Below are positions 1 through 5,317 of a stretch of DNA of 9,949 nucleotides, piece by piece; within the stretch, counting starts at the first letter, position 1, and every line of letters starts with the position of its first letter. Made by a program: the position numbers and the translations under genes. The stretch comes from Competibacteraceae bacterium UBA2792 (GTDB lineage Bacteria > Pseudomonadota > Gammaproteobacteria > Competibacterales > Competibacteraceae): positions 1 to 9,949 of the forward strand of contig DEHU01000152.1 of NCBI GenBank assembly GCA_002352125.1. Direction: 5' to 3'. The notes under the pieces are model-generated. The model saw only the letters and a program-made list of their open reading frames with translations. It searched no databases and was not told where the DNA came from.

Positions 1-1
1 G

Positions 2-238
2 GGCTTTTTCAAATTGGACGGGCGGGACGCGGGCGCGAAAGCGGCGGCGACCGCGACGTCACGGACCGGAGCGCGGCCGCGCACCGAATCGCGACCGGTT
101 TTAGCATCGAACCGCCGCCCGTCGGCCGCCGCGGCGAAACCAGCCGCCGCCAAGGCCCGGCCCACGCTGCGGCCAGTTCCGGCCGGGGGAGCATCCTCCG
201 CCGCTCATCCGGCTTCCGACGATTGGGAAGAGTTCTAG
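2..238 (+). CDS. Methyl-accepting chemotaxis protein, C-terminal tail (partial)
   Basis: Open from the left edge in frame 2, so only the last 78 residues are present. The first residues read GFFKL, the usual end of the signalling four-helix bundle of chemoreceptors. About 65 residues of Ala/Pro/Arg-rich disordered linker follow, and the protein ends in DDWEEF before TAG. DWEEF fits the C-terminal pentapeptide (NWETF in E. coli Tar/Tsr) that tethers the methyltransferase CheR and the methylesterase CheB to the receptor. The cheW gene 52 nt downstream on the same strand supports the assignment, because receptor and CheW act in one array at the inner membrane. Any start called inside this stretch, such as the TTG at 14, is spurious. 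The ligand-binding part lies outside the window, so the stimulus cannot be guessed. Confidence 0.82.
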   Translation, partial: GFFKLDGRDAGAKAAATATSRTGARPRTESRPVLASNRRPSAAAAKPAAAKARPTLRPVPAGGASSAAHPASDDWEEF

Positions 239-290
239 AACGGATCGAACCATCGACACCTATAGCGCCATTTTGCAGAGGCTATCGACC

Positions 291-833
291 ATGAGCGGAA
301 CGACCGAATTAACCTTGACGACCTCGCATCACCTCGGTCTCGTGGCCCGAGACGTCGCGGGAACCCAATACCTGACCTTCAGCCTGGCAGGAGAAGAGTA
401 CGGCGTCGACATCCTAAAAGTGCAAGAAATCCGGGGCTGGGCGCCGGTGACCAAGGTGCCCAATACCCCACCCTTCGTGCGGGGAGTGATGAACCTGCGC
501 GGGGCGATCGTGCCGGTGATCGACCTGCGGCTGCGGTTCGGGCTGGAGGCGATGGCATACACCAAGACCACGGTGGTGATCGTGGTGACGGTGCAGACGG
601 CGGGCGGGAGCCGGGTCGTCGGCGCGGTGGTCGACGGGGTGTCGGACGTGCTGAACGTCGATCCGGCAACGGTGCAGCCAGCGCCGGATTTCGGGACGGC
701 GGTGAACACCGACTTCATCAGCGGGTTGGTGGCGGTCGAGAGCGGGATGGTGATGCTGCTGGACGTGGACCGGTTGCTGAGCGTCGAGGAAATGTTCGCG
801 CTGGAGGTGATGCCCAACCAGTTGGCGGCATAG
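291..833 (+). CDS. cheW: Chemotaxis coupling protein CheW
   Basis: A 180-residue single-domain CheW, which links chemoreceptors to the histidine kinase CheA in the cytoplasmic signalling array. The domain spans about residues 25-170. Visible hallmarks are YLTFSLAGEEYGVDILKVQE at 27-46, the VPNTPPFVRGVMNLRG segment at 56-71 with the conserved Asn-Leu-Arg-Gly at 68-71, VPVIDLR at 74-80, and FISGL at 142-146. The ATG at 291 is preferred over an in-frame TTG at 273 because GAGG at 278-281 sits 9 nt before it and the extra six residues match nothing in the family. It has a ~25-residue N-terminal extension before the domain, somewhat longer than minimal CheW proteins. It probably shares a transcript with the receptor ending at 238. 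No CheA is seen in the window. Confidence 0.95.
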   Translation: MSGTTELTLTTSHHLGLVARDVAGTQYLTFSLAGEEYGVDILKVQEIRGWAPVTKVPNTPPFVRGVMNLRGAIVPVIDLRLRFGLEAMAYTKTTVVIVVTVQTAGGSRVVGAVVDGVSDVLNVDPATVQPAPDFGTAVNTDFISGLVAVESGMVMLLDVDRLLSVEEMFALEVMPNQLAA

Positions 834-889
834 CCGGCACGACGCCCCGCGGCCAAAGGCGGTCGCAGGCCGGGTGCGCAGTGAGTCGT

Positions 890-916
890 GCCCCCGTTTC
901 GAACCAAAACGGGGGC
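890..916 (+). terminator. Perfect 10-bp hairpin between convergent cheW and the small secreted gene
   Basis: Arms GCCCCCGTTT at 890-899 and AAACGGGGGC at 907-916 pair perfectly around a 7-nt loop. It lies between the 3' ends of cheW (833) and the minus-strand gene ending at 986, so it could terminate transcription from both sides. There is no clear T tract on either side (CGTTACCC follows on the plus strand), so it is not a textbook intrinsic terminator; it may block read-through or protect 3' ends. Confidence 0.5.
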
Positions 917-985
917 CGTTACCCTCACTCCTTCCCTTCGTGTCTTTGCGCTACGAGGCGAGAGACCCACCAAAGAAAGGAAGCC

Positions 986-1387
986 TCAGTCGTTGGCCGA
1001 GATGACGAAACGACCGTACGTCTTGTCGGCGCTGCATTTAGGATTGCTGGGCACTTTCGGACTGGTGTCGTGCTGGTTTTCTCCACCTTCGTTTTTCAGG
1101 ACGAAGATGAATCGAGTGAGATCTTCGCCCTCGGAATCTCTCAAGTTATCGCCCCGAGTAACGCATGTGGCGCCCGCGGCACACTGCACGTTCCTGATGC
1201 TTTCCGTTTGCAGCTTGTTATTGGCCTGATTGAAATATTTGACCTTTACGACCGTAATGGCATGATCTTTTTGATTTGTGAAACTGAATTTCACGTTCCT
1301 GCACGCATCGCCAGCATAGGCTGCCGTGGTGCTGCCCATAAACGTGGCCATAACTGCAAGGGCACCGATCAGTTTGGAAAATTTCAT
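986..1387 (-). CDS. Small secreted four-cysteine protein, unknown function
   Basis: A 133-residue protein that I do not recognise. Residues 1-25 form a typical Sec signal peptide (K2/K5, hydrophobic core, TAAYA then GDA), so the mature product of about 108 residues should reach the periplasm or outside. The mature part has four cysteines (29, 69, 75, 118), enough for two disulfides, and alternates polar and hydrophobic residues as in a small beta-rich domain (VKFSFTN, ITVVKVKYFNQ, TRFIFVLKN). The ATG at 1387 is chosen over a GTG at 1396 because AAGGTG lies 6 nt upstream of the ATG and the GTG falls inside that ribosome binding site. The gene is noticeably richer in A and T than its neighbours, with many AAA, AAT and TTT codons. 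No neighbour explains it; it converges with cheW and diverges from the SSB-like gene. Confidence 0.8.
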   Translation of the reverse strand: MKFSKLIGALAVMATFMGSTTAAYAGDACRNVKFSFTNQKDHAITVVKVKYFNQANNKLQTESIRNVQCAAGATCVTRGDNLRDSEGEDLTRFIFVLKNEGGENQHDTSPKVPSNPKCSADKTYGRFVISAND

Positions 1388-1451
1388 CGTCTTCACCTTA
1401 GTTTATCGTCCGTGGGCAGGAAGTTTGTCGGGACTCTCGGCATGTCTGCCC

Positions 1452-1481
1452 AGCATAGAGCGAGAGCCGTCACTGCTCGAA
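1452..1481 (-). promoter_or_regulatory. Weak candidate sigma70 promoter for the small secreted gene
   Basis: On the minus strand TTCGAG (1481-1476) and TATGCT (1457-1452) are separated by 18 nt, followed by a leader of about 65 nt to the ATG at 1387. Both boxes match consensus only partly, so this is a suggestion from spacing and position. Confidence 0.2.
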
Positions 1482-1488
1482 CTCGTAA

Positions 1489-1536
1489 TTCGTTCGCTTG
1501 AGCGGTAATTCCCCGACTGGGGCGACAAGGTTCAAG
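1489..1536 (+). repeat. Dispersed ~48-bp repeat, copy 1
   Basis: Aligns without gaps to 6969-7016 in the same orientation, with 37 of 48 positions identical by hand count. Fully conserved blocks are GCTTG (1496-1500), CGGTAATTCCCCG (1503-1515) and CAAGGTTCAAG (1526-1536). This copy contains the small palindrome CCCCGACTGGGG. It lies in the spacer between the divergent secreted-protein and SSB-like genes. No protein-coding match is apparent. Confidence 0.7.
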
Positions 1537-1558
1537 GTGTGAACGATTTTTGTATCCT
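1531..1558 (+). promoter_or_regulatory. Weak candidate promoter and palindrome upstream of the SSB-like gene
   Basis: TTCAAG (1531-1536) and TATCCT (1553-1558) are 16 nt apart and could serve as -35 and -10 boxes for the gene starting at 1630. Overlapping the -35 is GTTCA-N5-TGAAC at 1530-1544, a dyad that could be an operator. The left part overlaps the end of the dispersed repeat; the right half of the dyad is not conserved in the second repeat copy. Confidence 0.22.
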
Positions 1559-1629
1559 CGAATAAAGATGGTTTCGGCCAACCAAAATCCGCTCGAATCG
1601 CGACCCGAGATACCGGCCGGAGGCTTCCT

Positions 1630-2094
1630 GTGATTTATGTCTTGTTGACTGGAACCTTGTACGCTGCGCCAGTACAGCGCACCGCTAAAAACGGTAACCC
1701 CTTTGCCACGGCCAAGCTGTTGGCCGACGCTGGCGACGGTTCGTCCGTGTGGTGCAACGTCATTGCGTTCGGTGAGGCGGGCGAACGCTTGGCGGTCCTT
1801 GAGGCCGGCGATGCGGTGTCGATGACCGGCAAAGCCCGTTTGAACCAGTGGGAAGATCAGAGCGGGAATCTACGAGCCGGCCTGTCCGTGACGGTCACGG
1901 AAATCGTCGCGCTGCGACGCGAGCCGAAAGCGCGGTTTCGTAAACCTCGAGCGTTTCGGTCCCAGCCTGAACCCGCGAGCGGCGAGGCGGTGCCATTCGA
2001 CGATGACCTGGATTTTTTGGACGCCGAGCCGGCGGAGATCGAGGCCGGTTCTTCCTCCACCAATGCGGGAGGCAACGCTCCCACCGGAGATTAA
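1630..2094 (+). CDS. SSB-like OB-fold single-stranded DNA-binding protein
   Basis: 154 residues. The first ~95 form an OB-fold of the SSB family: VLLTGTLYAAPVQRT at 4-18, NGNPFATAKLLAD at 21-33, SVWCNVIAFGEAGERL at 39-54, GDAVSMTGKARLNQW at 60-74, LSVTVTEIVAL at 85-95. It resembles the divergent SSB paralogues of proteobacteria (FVTAK and NVIAF signatures) more than canonical housekeeping SSB, so I give no symbol. The tail from 96 is disordered, first basic (RREPKARFRKPRAFR) and then acidic. PFDDDLDF at 122-129 resembles the SSB-Ct partner-binding tip, but is followed by 25 more residues instead of being terminal. The GTG at 1630 is set by GGAGG at 1619-1623, 6 nt upstream; the ATG at 1637 is out of frame. 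No recombination or conjugation genes adjoin it. Confidence 0.88.
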   Translation: MIYVLLTGTLYAAPVQRTAKNGNPFATAKLLADAGDGSSVWCNVIAFGEAGERLAVLEAGDAVSMTGKARLNQWEDQSGNLRAGLSVTVTEIVALRREPKARFRKPRAFRSQPEPASGEAVPFDDDLDFLDAEPAEIEAGSSSTNAGGNAPTGD

Positions 2095-2115
2095 CGGCGT
2101 TCGGTGAATGCCGTT
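2093..2115 (+). terminator. Hairpin overlapping the stop of the SSB-like gene
   Basis: AACGGCGTTC (2093-2102) pairs with GAATGCCGTT (2106-2115) over 10 bp with one G-T wobble and a 3-nt loop; the stem begins inside the TAA stop. The bases after it (CCGGCCGG) contain no T run, so it could be a weak or Rho-assisted terminator or an mRNA-stabilising fold. Confidence 0.4.
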
Positions 2116-2339
2116 CCGGCCGGACCGGCGCCAGCCTCCTGGTCGATGGCCGCAAGAATCTGCTTCATGGCGTAGCCCTTCGAGAAAACCACGGCTGCGT
2201 ACCAACTTACCGCTCTTTGCCGGTTCGGGAGAGCAGCGTTAGCCACGGTGGAGATTTGGCTCGGCTGCGCACGGTATCTCCACGGCTCGAACAGAGTTGC
2301 TATAGTATTGGAATCAAGTCGTTACATGCGGAGGACAAC

Positions 2340-2810
2340 ATGGCACTCACGATCGAATCGAGCGCTTTCGACAATGGCGCCGCAATCCCTTCCCAATACA
2401 CTTGCCAGGGGCAAGACGTTTCTCCCCCGCTCGCCTGGTCCGGCGTCCCCGCAAACGCTCGCAGTTTGGTCTTGATCGTGGACGATCCGGACGCACCGGA
2501 TCCGAAAGCGCCGAAAATGACCTGGGTTCATTGGGTTTTGTACAACATCCCGCCCGACGTTTCCGGATTGGCCGAAGGCATCGCATCGGCTGAGCTGCCG
2601 TCTGGCACGCAGGAAGGATTGAACGACTGGAGGCAAACCGGTTACGGCGGGCCGTGCCCGCCCGTGGGTCGCCACCGCTATTTCCACAAACTCTACGCGC
2701 TGGACACGCAGTTGGCTGGGTTGCATCAACCGACCAAGGCCAAGCTGGAGGGCGCGATGAAAGGGCACATCATCGCCCAGGCAGAACTGGTGGGTACTTA
2801 CCAGAAATAA
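2340..2810 (+). CDS. YbhB/YbcL family PEBP (Raf-kinase-inhibitor-like) protein
   Basis: 156 residues, the usual length of bacterial phosphatidylethanolamine-binding-protein homologues. Family signatures are DVSPPLAW at 26-33, VDDPDAP at 47-53, WVHWVLYNIP at 62-71 and the ligand-pocket stretch GYGGPCPP with GRHRYFHKLYALD at 101-122. These proteins are soluble with a small anion-binding pocket; the bacterial physiological role is unsettled, and E. coli ybhB and ybcL copies are not essential. The ATG at 2340 is fixed by GGAGG at 2330-2334 with a 5-nt spacer; the in-frame start at 2217 would add 41 residues unlike the family. TATAGT at 2301-2306 could be a -10 box, without a clear -35. No signal peptide is seen, so it should be cytoplasmic. 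It stands alone, converging with the ProQ gene. Confidence 0.93.
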   Translation: MALTIESSAFDNGAAIPSQYTCQGQDVSPPLAWSGVPANARSLVLIVDDPDAPDPKAPKMTWVHWVLYNIPPDVSGLAEGIASAELPSGTQEGLNDWRQTGYGGPCPPVGRHRYFHKLYALDTQLAGLHQPTKAKLEGAMKGHIIAQAELVGTYQK

Positions 2811-2875
2811 TCCGGTATCGGGCGGACCGATTGGCTGCTCGCCCACCAGGGGGGTGAAGGCTTGGGCCCGGTTTT

Positions 2876-3652
2876 TCAGTCAGCGCTGGGTTTGCTGCGT
2901 CCTTTCAGGGTCAGCTTGGTGTATCCGAGTGCCTGCGCAGCGGGCGGTGGCGGTGCGGCGGATTCTAGCGGCGCGGCGGGCGGTGGCGCATTCGGCGGCT
3001 GATCGGCCGGCGCAGTTGCGGGCTTGGCCTTCTTTTCGAATATCTGCACGGCCGGGTTTTTGAGGTCGATCACCCCGCCCTCGTAACCACCCAAGACACC
3101 GTTCATTGCGGCCACCCAATGCGGATAGTCTTTCGCAGCCTGTTCCAGCTTGCGCCAAGTCTTCGGCGACAGGATCGCGGTCACGACCCCCTCATTGGTC
3201 TGGAGGCCGATTTTCATTCCGCCCTGTACTTGGAGCGGTCGGGGCAGTTCCGAGAATTTCACCGTTAGTTCGAGACGACCGGGCACGAGGTTCTCCTGGG
3301 GGATGGGGGTTTCGTTGGGGAGTGAATTCGTGGGGGTAGCCGCTGGCAGGCGGGATGCCTGAGCCAGTTCGAGGTCCGCTTTGGTGACCACACCGGCCGG
3401 TTGGCCTTGCAGATCGATACGGGTCGCTCCTACTTGCATCGCTCTCAGATAGCTCGGGCGGCGACAGTAAGCGCCCAACGCTCGGCGTACCCGCTTCATG
3501 TCGTAACCGGCTGCGGCGATGTCTCGATGGATACCAATCTTCAAAGGCCGAGGCCGTTTCCAATTGAAGCAGTCCGGATACATTTCCTCCAGCGGCATCC
3601 GCTCGGGCGCGGAGGGTGGTGCGGCAGGGGGGGACGAGTTTGGATCGGACAT
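2876..3652 (-). CDS. ProQ/FinO-domain RNA chaperone with an extra C-terminal domain
   Basis: 258 residues. Residues about 18-100 are a ProQ/FinO domain: MYPDCFNW at 24-31, RPLKIGI at 35-41, RALGAYCRRPSYLRAM at 57-72 and GATRIDLQG at 75-83, which includes the Tyr and Arg positions used for RNA binding in the family. After a linker, residues about 125-210 make a second compact domain (LELTVKFSELP, GGMKIGLQTNEGVVTAILS, WVAAMNGVLGGYEGGVIDL, AVQIFEKKAK), then a Pro/Ala-rich tail and a conserved-looking end, GYTKLTLKGR. Known members bind structured RNA such as sRNA stems and mRNA 3' ends and affect stability or pairing. The ATG at 3652 has no strong Shine-Dalgarno but matches where the protein begins to look like the family; longer in-frame extensions are the shadow of the protease gene. 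It follows the protease by 98 nt on the same strand. Confidence 0.85.
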   Translation of the reverse strand: MSDPNSSPPAAPPSAPERMPLEEMYPDCFNWKRPRPLKIGIHRDIAAAGYDMKRVRRALGAYCRRPSYLRAMQVGATRIDLQGQPAGVVTKADLELAQASRLPAATPTNSLPNETPIPQENLVPGRLELTVKFSELPRPLQVQGGMKIGLQTNEGVVTAILSPKTWRKLEQAAKDYPHWVAAMNGVLGGYEGGVIDLKNPAVQIFEKKAKPATAPADQPPNAPPPAAPLESAAPPPPAAQALGYTKLTLKGRSKPSAD

Positions 3653-3750
3653 GAGCAGAAATTTTCGGTTGCGGCAATGCCGATATAGTGTAGCGAATCG
3701 CGTCGGCAGGAATAAGGGGTAGTACCGTACCGGTTTCGAAAACCACTGAT

Positions 3751-4929
3751 TTAATCGCGTGACAGGTCGCGAGCGAACTCGCTTAGCGCGGTGTCGATGG
3801 TGATCGCCAAGCCGAGCCCTTCGAATTGTCCTTCGGGCGCTTGGATCACTTGCCGGAGGGTGTTGATGCCGACGACCCGGCCGTCGGCGAGGACCAGCGG
3901 GCCGCCGCTGTTGCCGGGGATGATTTTGGCGTCGGTGCGGACGAAGGACGAACCGAAACCGGACACTACGCCGGTGCTGATCGAGTCGCGTTGGCCGAGC
4001 GGGCTGCCGATGGCGTACACCGGTGCACCTTGGCCGATTTCGGAGGCAGGGGCAGGCTTCAGGTGGGGCGTTTTGTACTGATCGAGTTTCAGCAGGGCCA
4101 GATCGTGTTCCTGGCTGACGGCGACCAGCGATGCGTCCAGCTCGGTGCCGTCCTTGAGCACGATGGTGTAGGTGCGCGCAGCGTCGGCCACGGCGAGTTT
4201 CCAGTCGAACTCGCGCCGCTGTGCGGTGGCGGCGGTTTCTTGTTGCCGGAATTTTTGGCGGTCGTCGGCCAGTTCCTTTTCCATGACTTGATATTGCTCC
4301 AGTTTGGCTTGGTAAAGCTGTTGTCTGGCGGTTTTGTCCGGGCCATCCGACAGCCCGCGCAGGTTGGCCTGATAGCGGGCGAGATCGGTTTTGAAGGATT
4401 CCAGCTCTTGCTCGCGCCAAGCCAGTTGTTGGCGCAAGCGGTCGAGTTGTTGCTGGACATCGCCGAAGTTGTTTTGGAGTTTTTCCCGCTGGTTTTCGGG
4501 AAGTTGGATGACGTGTTTGTTGGTGAGGAGATAGCCGTCGGCGGAGACGAAGAAGCCGGAGCCGGTGCCGACCGGCGTTTTGATCGTGACGGTGCCGAGG
4601 GTAGCTTCCTGGACCGGGGTTTGGGGCGGGAATTTGGTCCGCAGCATGGCGTTTAGGTCGCGGCCGGGACGACGCTTCGCAGCCGGTACGGATACGGTTT
4701 CGACCGGCTGTTGCTGACCGGCGGGCGGCCGGTCGGTGTAGTGCCAGCGGCCTTGGTCGTCTTGGTATTTGTACATCTCGGCGGCACTGGGGTTGCTGGC
4801 GATCAGGGCGATCAGGGCGATCAGGGCGATCAGGCACGGCAGGCCGATGGTCAGCAGGTAGATTCCAGGGCGCCGGCCGCGCCGACCGACGCGCTTTAGC
4901 AACGGGTGCGATGGTTTCCGGGTCGGCAT
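3751..4929 (-). CDS. DUF4124 / HtrA-like trypsin-fold serine protease with coiled-coil insertion
   Basis: 392 residues. A positively charged start (residues 1-20) precedes one hydrophobic stretch (23-50, with the repeat IALIALIALIA), a signal peptide or anchor that places the rest in the periplasm. Residues 51-70 (MYKYQDDQGRWHYTDRPPA) are a DUF4124 module. The S1 protease domain starts near 110 (GTVTIKTPVGTGSGFFVSA, then TNKHVI). The apparent triad is His139, Asp276 (EHDLALLKL) and Ser341 (IPGNSGGP). Between His and Asp lies about 100 residues of Gln/Glu/Lys/Arg-rich heptad-like helix (145-245). No PDZ domain follows, and the protein ends soon after GLGLAITIDTALSEFA. The ATG at 4929 begins the signal peptide; the open frame runs on to 5259 but that part crosses the transposon relic. 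It lies 98 nt upstream of the ProQ gene and may share its transcript. Confidence 0.9.
   Translation of the reverse strand: MPTRKPSHPLLKRVGRRGRRPGIYLLTIGLPCLIALIALIALIASNPSAAEMYKYQDDQGRWHYTDRPPAGQQQPVETVSVPAAKRRPGRDLNAMLRTKFPPQTPVQEATLGTVTIKTPVGTGSGFFVSADGYLLTNKHVIQLPENQREKLQNNFGDVQQQLDRLRQQLAWREQELESFKTDLARYQANLRGLSDGPDKTARQQLYQAKLEQYQVMEKELADDRQKFRQQETAATAQRREFDWKLAVADAARTYTIVLKDGTELDASLVAVSQEHDLALLKLDQYKTPHLKPAPASEIGQGAPVYAIGSPLGQRDSISTGVVSGFGSSFVRTDAKIIPGNSGGPLVLADGRVVGINTLRQVIQAPEGQFEGLGLAITIDTALSEFARDLSRD
4801..4834 (-). repeat. In-frame 9-bp tandem repeat in the signal anchor
   Basis: The plus-strand unit GATCAGGGC is repeated three times plus a partial fourth. On the coding strand it encodes Ile-Ala-Leu repeats inside the hydrophobic segment of the protease (about residues 32-43). 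Being 9 bp, copy changes would alter membrane segment length by three residues without shifting the frame. Confidence 0.85.
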
Positions 4930-4971
4930 GGTGGTTCTCGATTTGCGGGCTGAGCTGGACTTTGGCCTTAT

Positions 4972-4997
4972 GGAAGTAAAGTCTAGCTCTTGATGGG
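4972..4997 (+). repeat. Left terminal inverted repeat of the deleted element
   Basis: Begins GGAAGTAAAGTC and continues AGCTCT, GAT, GGG with extra T bases at 4984 and 4991 compared with the right end. Confidence 0.6.
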
Positions 4998-5022
4998 AAG
5001 ATGAGCGTTCACTGCGCAAACG

Positions 5023-5188
5023 ATGACCGAAAACAGCATGACATTGCCGGCGTGGCTGGAGCAACACAGCGGCGAGGATTTTTTGCGGACCTTGCGGGCA
5101 CCTTGGCGATGCCGCCTCTCTCAAAGGTTGCAAAAGCCGGGTGATGACCGTGGAGATCGATACTCCAGTCACGTTGCCAGCCGCTTGA
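5023..5188 (+). pseudogene. IS256-family transposase relic (N- and C-terminal fragments, frameshifted)
   Basis: From the ATG at 5023, the first 24 codons read MTENSMTLPAWLEQHSG and then EDFLRTL, like the N-terminus of IS256-type transposases (short leader, then a DFLR motif). From 5141, one frame over, VMTVEIDTPVTLPAA ends at TGA 5186-5188. It resembles the RYMTLE...LPA C-terminus of the same proteins. The roughly 350 intervening residues, including the DDE catalytic core, are missing, and the two pieces are in different frames, so nothing functional can be made. The 62-codon ORF running to 5211 is the first fragment read through the deletion scar. Each fragment alone is weak evidence; both inside matching inverted repeats make the case. 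Confidence 0.5.
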
Positions 5189-5196
5189 AGCCGCAG

Positions 5197-5222
5197 CCCG
5201 ATCAGAGCTGACTTTCGAAACC
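5197..5222 (-). repeat. Right terminal inverted repeat of the deleted element
   Basis: Read on the minus strand it begins GGTTTCGAAAGTC and continues AGCTCT, GAT, CGGG, matching the left end in inverted orientation. Confidence 0.6.
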
Positions 5223-5317
5223 TACGCCACCTTGACGGATGCGGCCTGGGTTCCGGCAATGCCGGTGTTCGGGTCGCGCGCTGCTTCGACCGCTTTGCGC
5301 CGCTCTCGCGCTTGGCC

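Larger units (their letters stand above)
4972..5222 (+). mobile_element. ~250-bp internally deleted IS256-type element with terminal inverted repeats
   Basis: The ends 4972-4997 and the reverse complement of 5222-5197 align over 28 columns with 20 identities. They share GG, AAAGTC, AGCTCT, GAT and GGG in order, separated by single-base gaps and one four-base mismatch block. Inside, fragments resembling the first and last codons of an IS256-family (mutator type) transposase appear in plus-strand order. Together this suggests an IS that lost nearly all its transposase gene and survives as a MITE-like relic. I see no convincing target-site duplication at these exact boundaries. It sits 43 nt upstream of the protease start and so may carry or displace that gene's promoter. 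The family assignment rests on remembered sequence patterns and is inference. Confidence 0.6.

Noticed and set aside
329..973. Minus-strand frame of 214 codons opposite cheW.
   Set aside because: Thr/Arg/Ser-rich shadow; the plus strand encodes a full CheW domain.
1393..1581. 62-codon minus-strand frame upstream of the small secreted gene.
   Set aside because: No ribosome binding site, no protein character, and it runs through the dispersed repeat.
3732..3744. Short stem GGTTT-CGA-AAACC between the protease and the ProQ gene.
   Set aside because: Five-bp stem with a 3-nt loop and no T run; too weak to claim as terminator.
3826..4656. Plus-strand frame of 276 codons opposite the protease.
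   Set aside because: Antisense shadow of the protease; the minus-strand frame has a complete catalytic triad and coding logic.
2876..4837. A 653-codon minus-strand open frame covering the ProQ gene and running deep into the protease gene.
   Set aside because: Only the last 258 codons carry recognisable protein (ProQ/FinO). The rest is Arg/Pro-rich and lies in another frame of the well-supported protease gene, a GC-rich shadow.
4957..5235. Target-site duplication flanking the IS-like element.
   Set aside because: The 8-9 bases outside the two ends do not match convincingly, so none is claimed.
4930..5259. N-terminal extension of the protease by 110 codons.
   Set aside because: It crosses the IS-like element, and the signal anchor makes sense only when the protein starts at the ATG at 4929.
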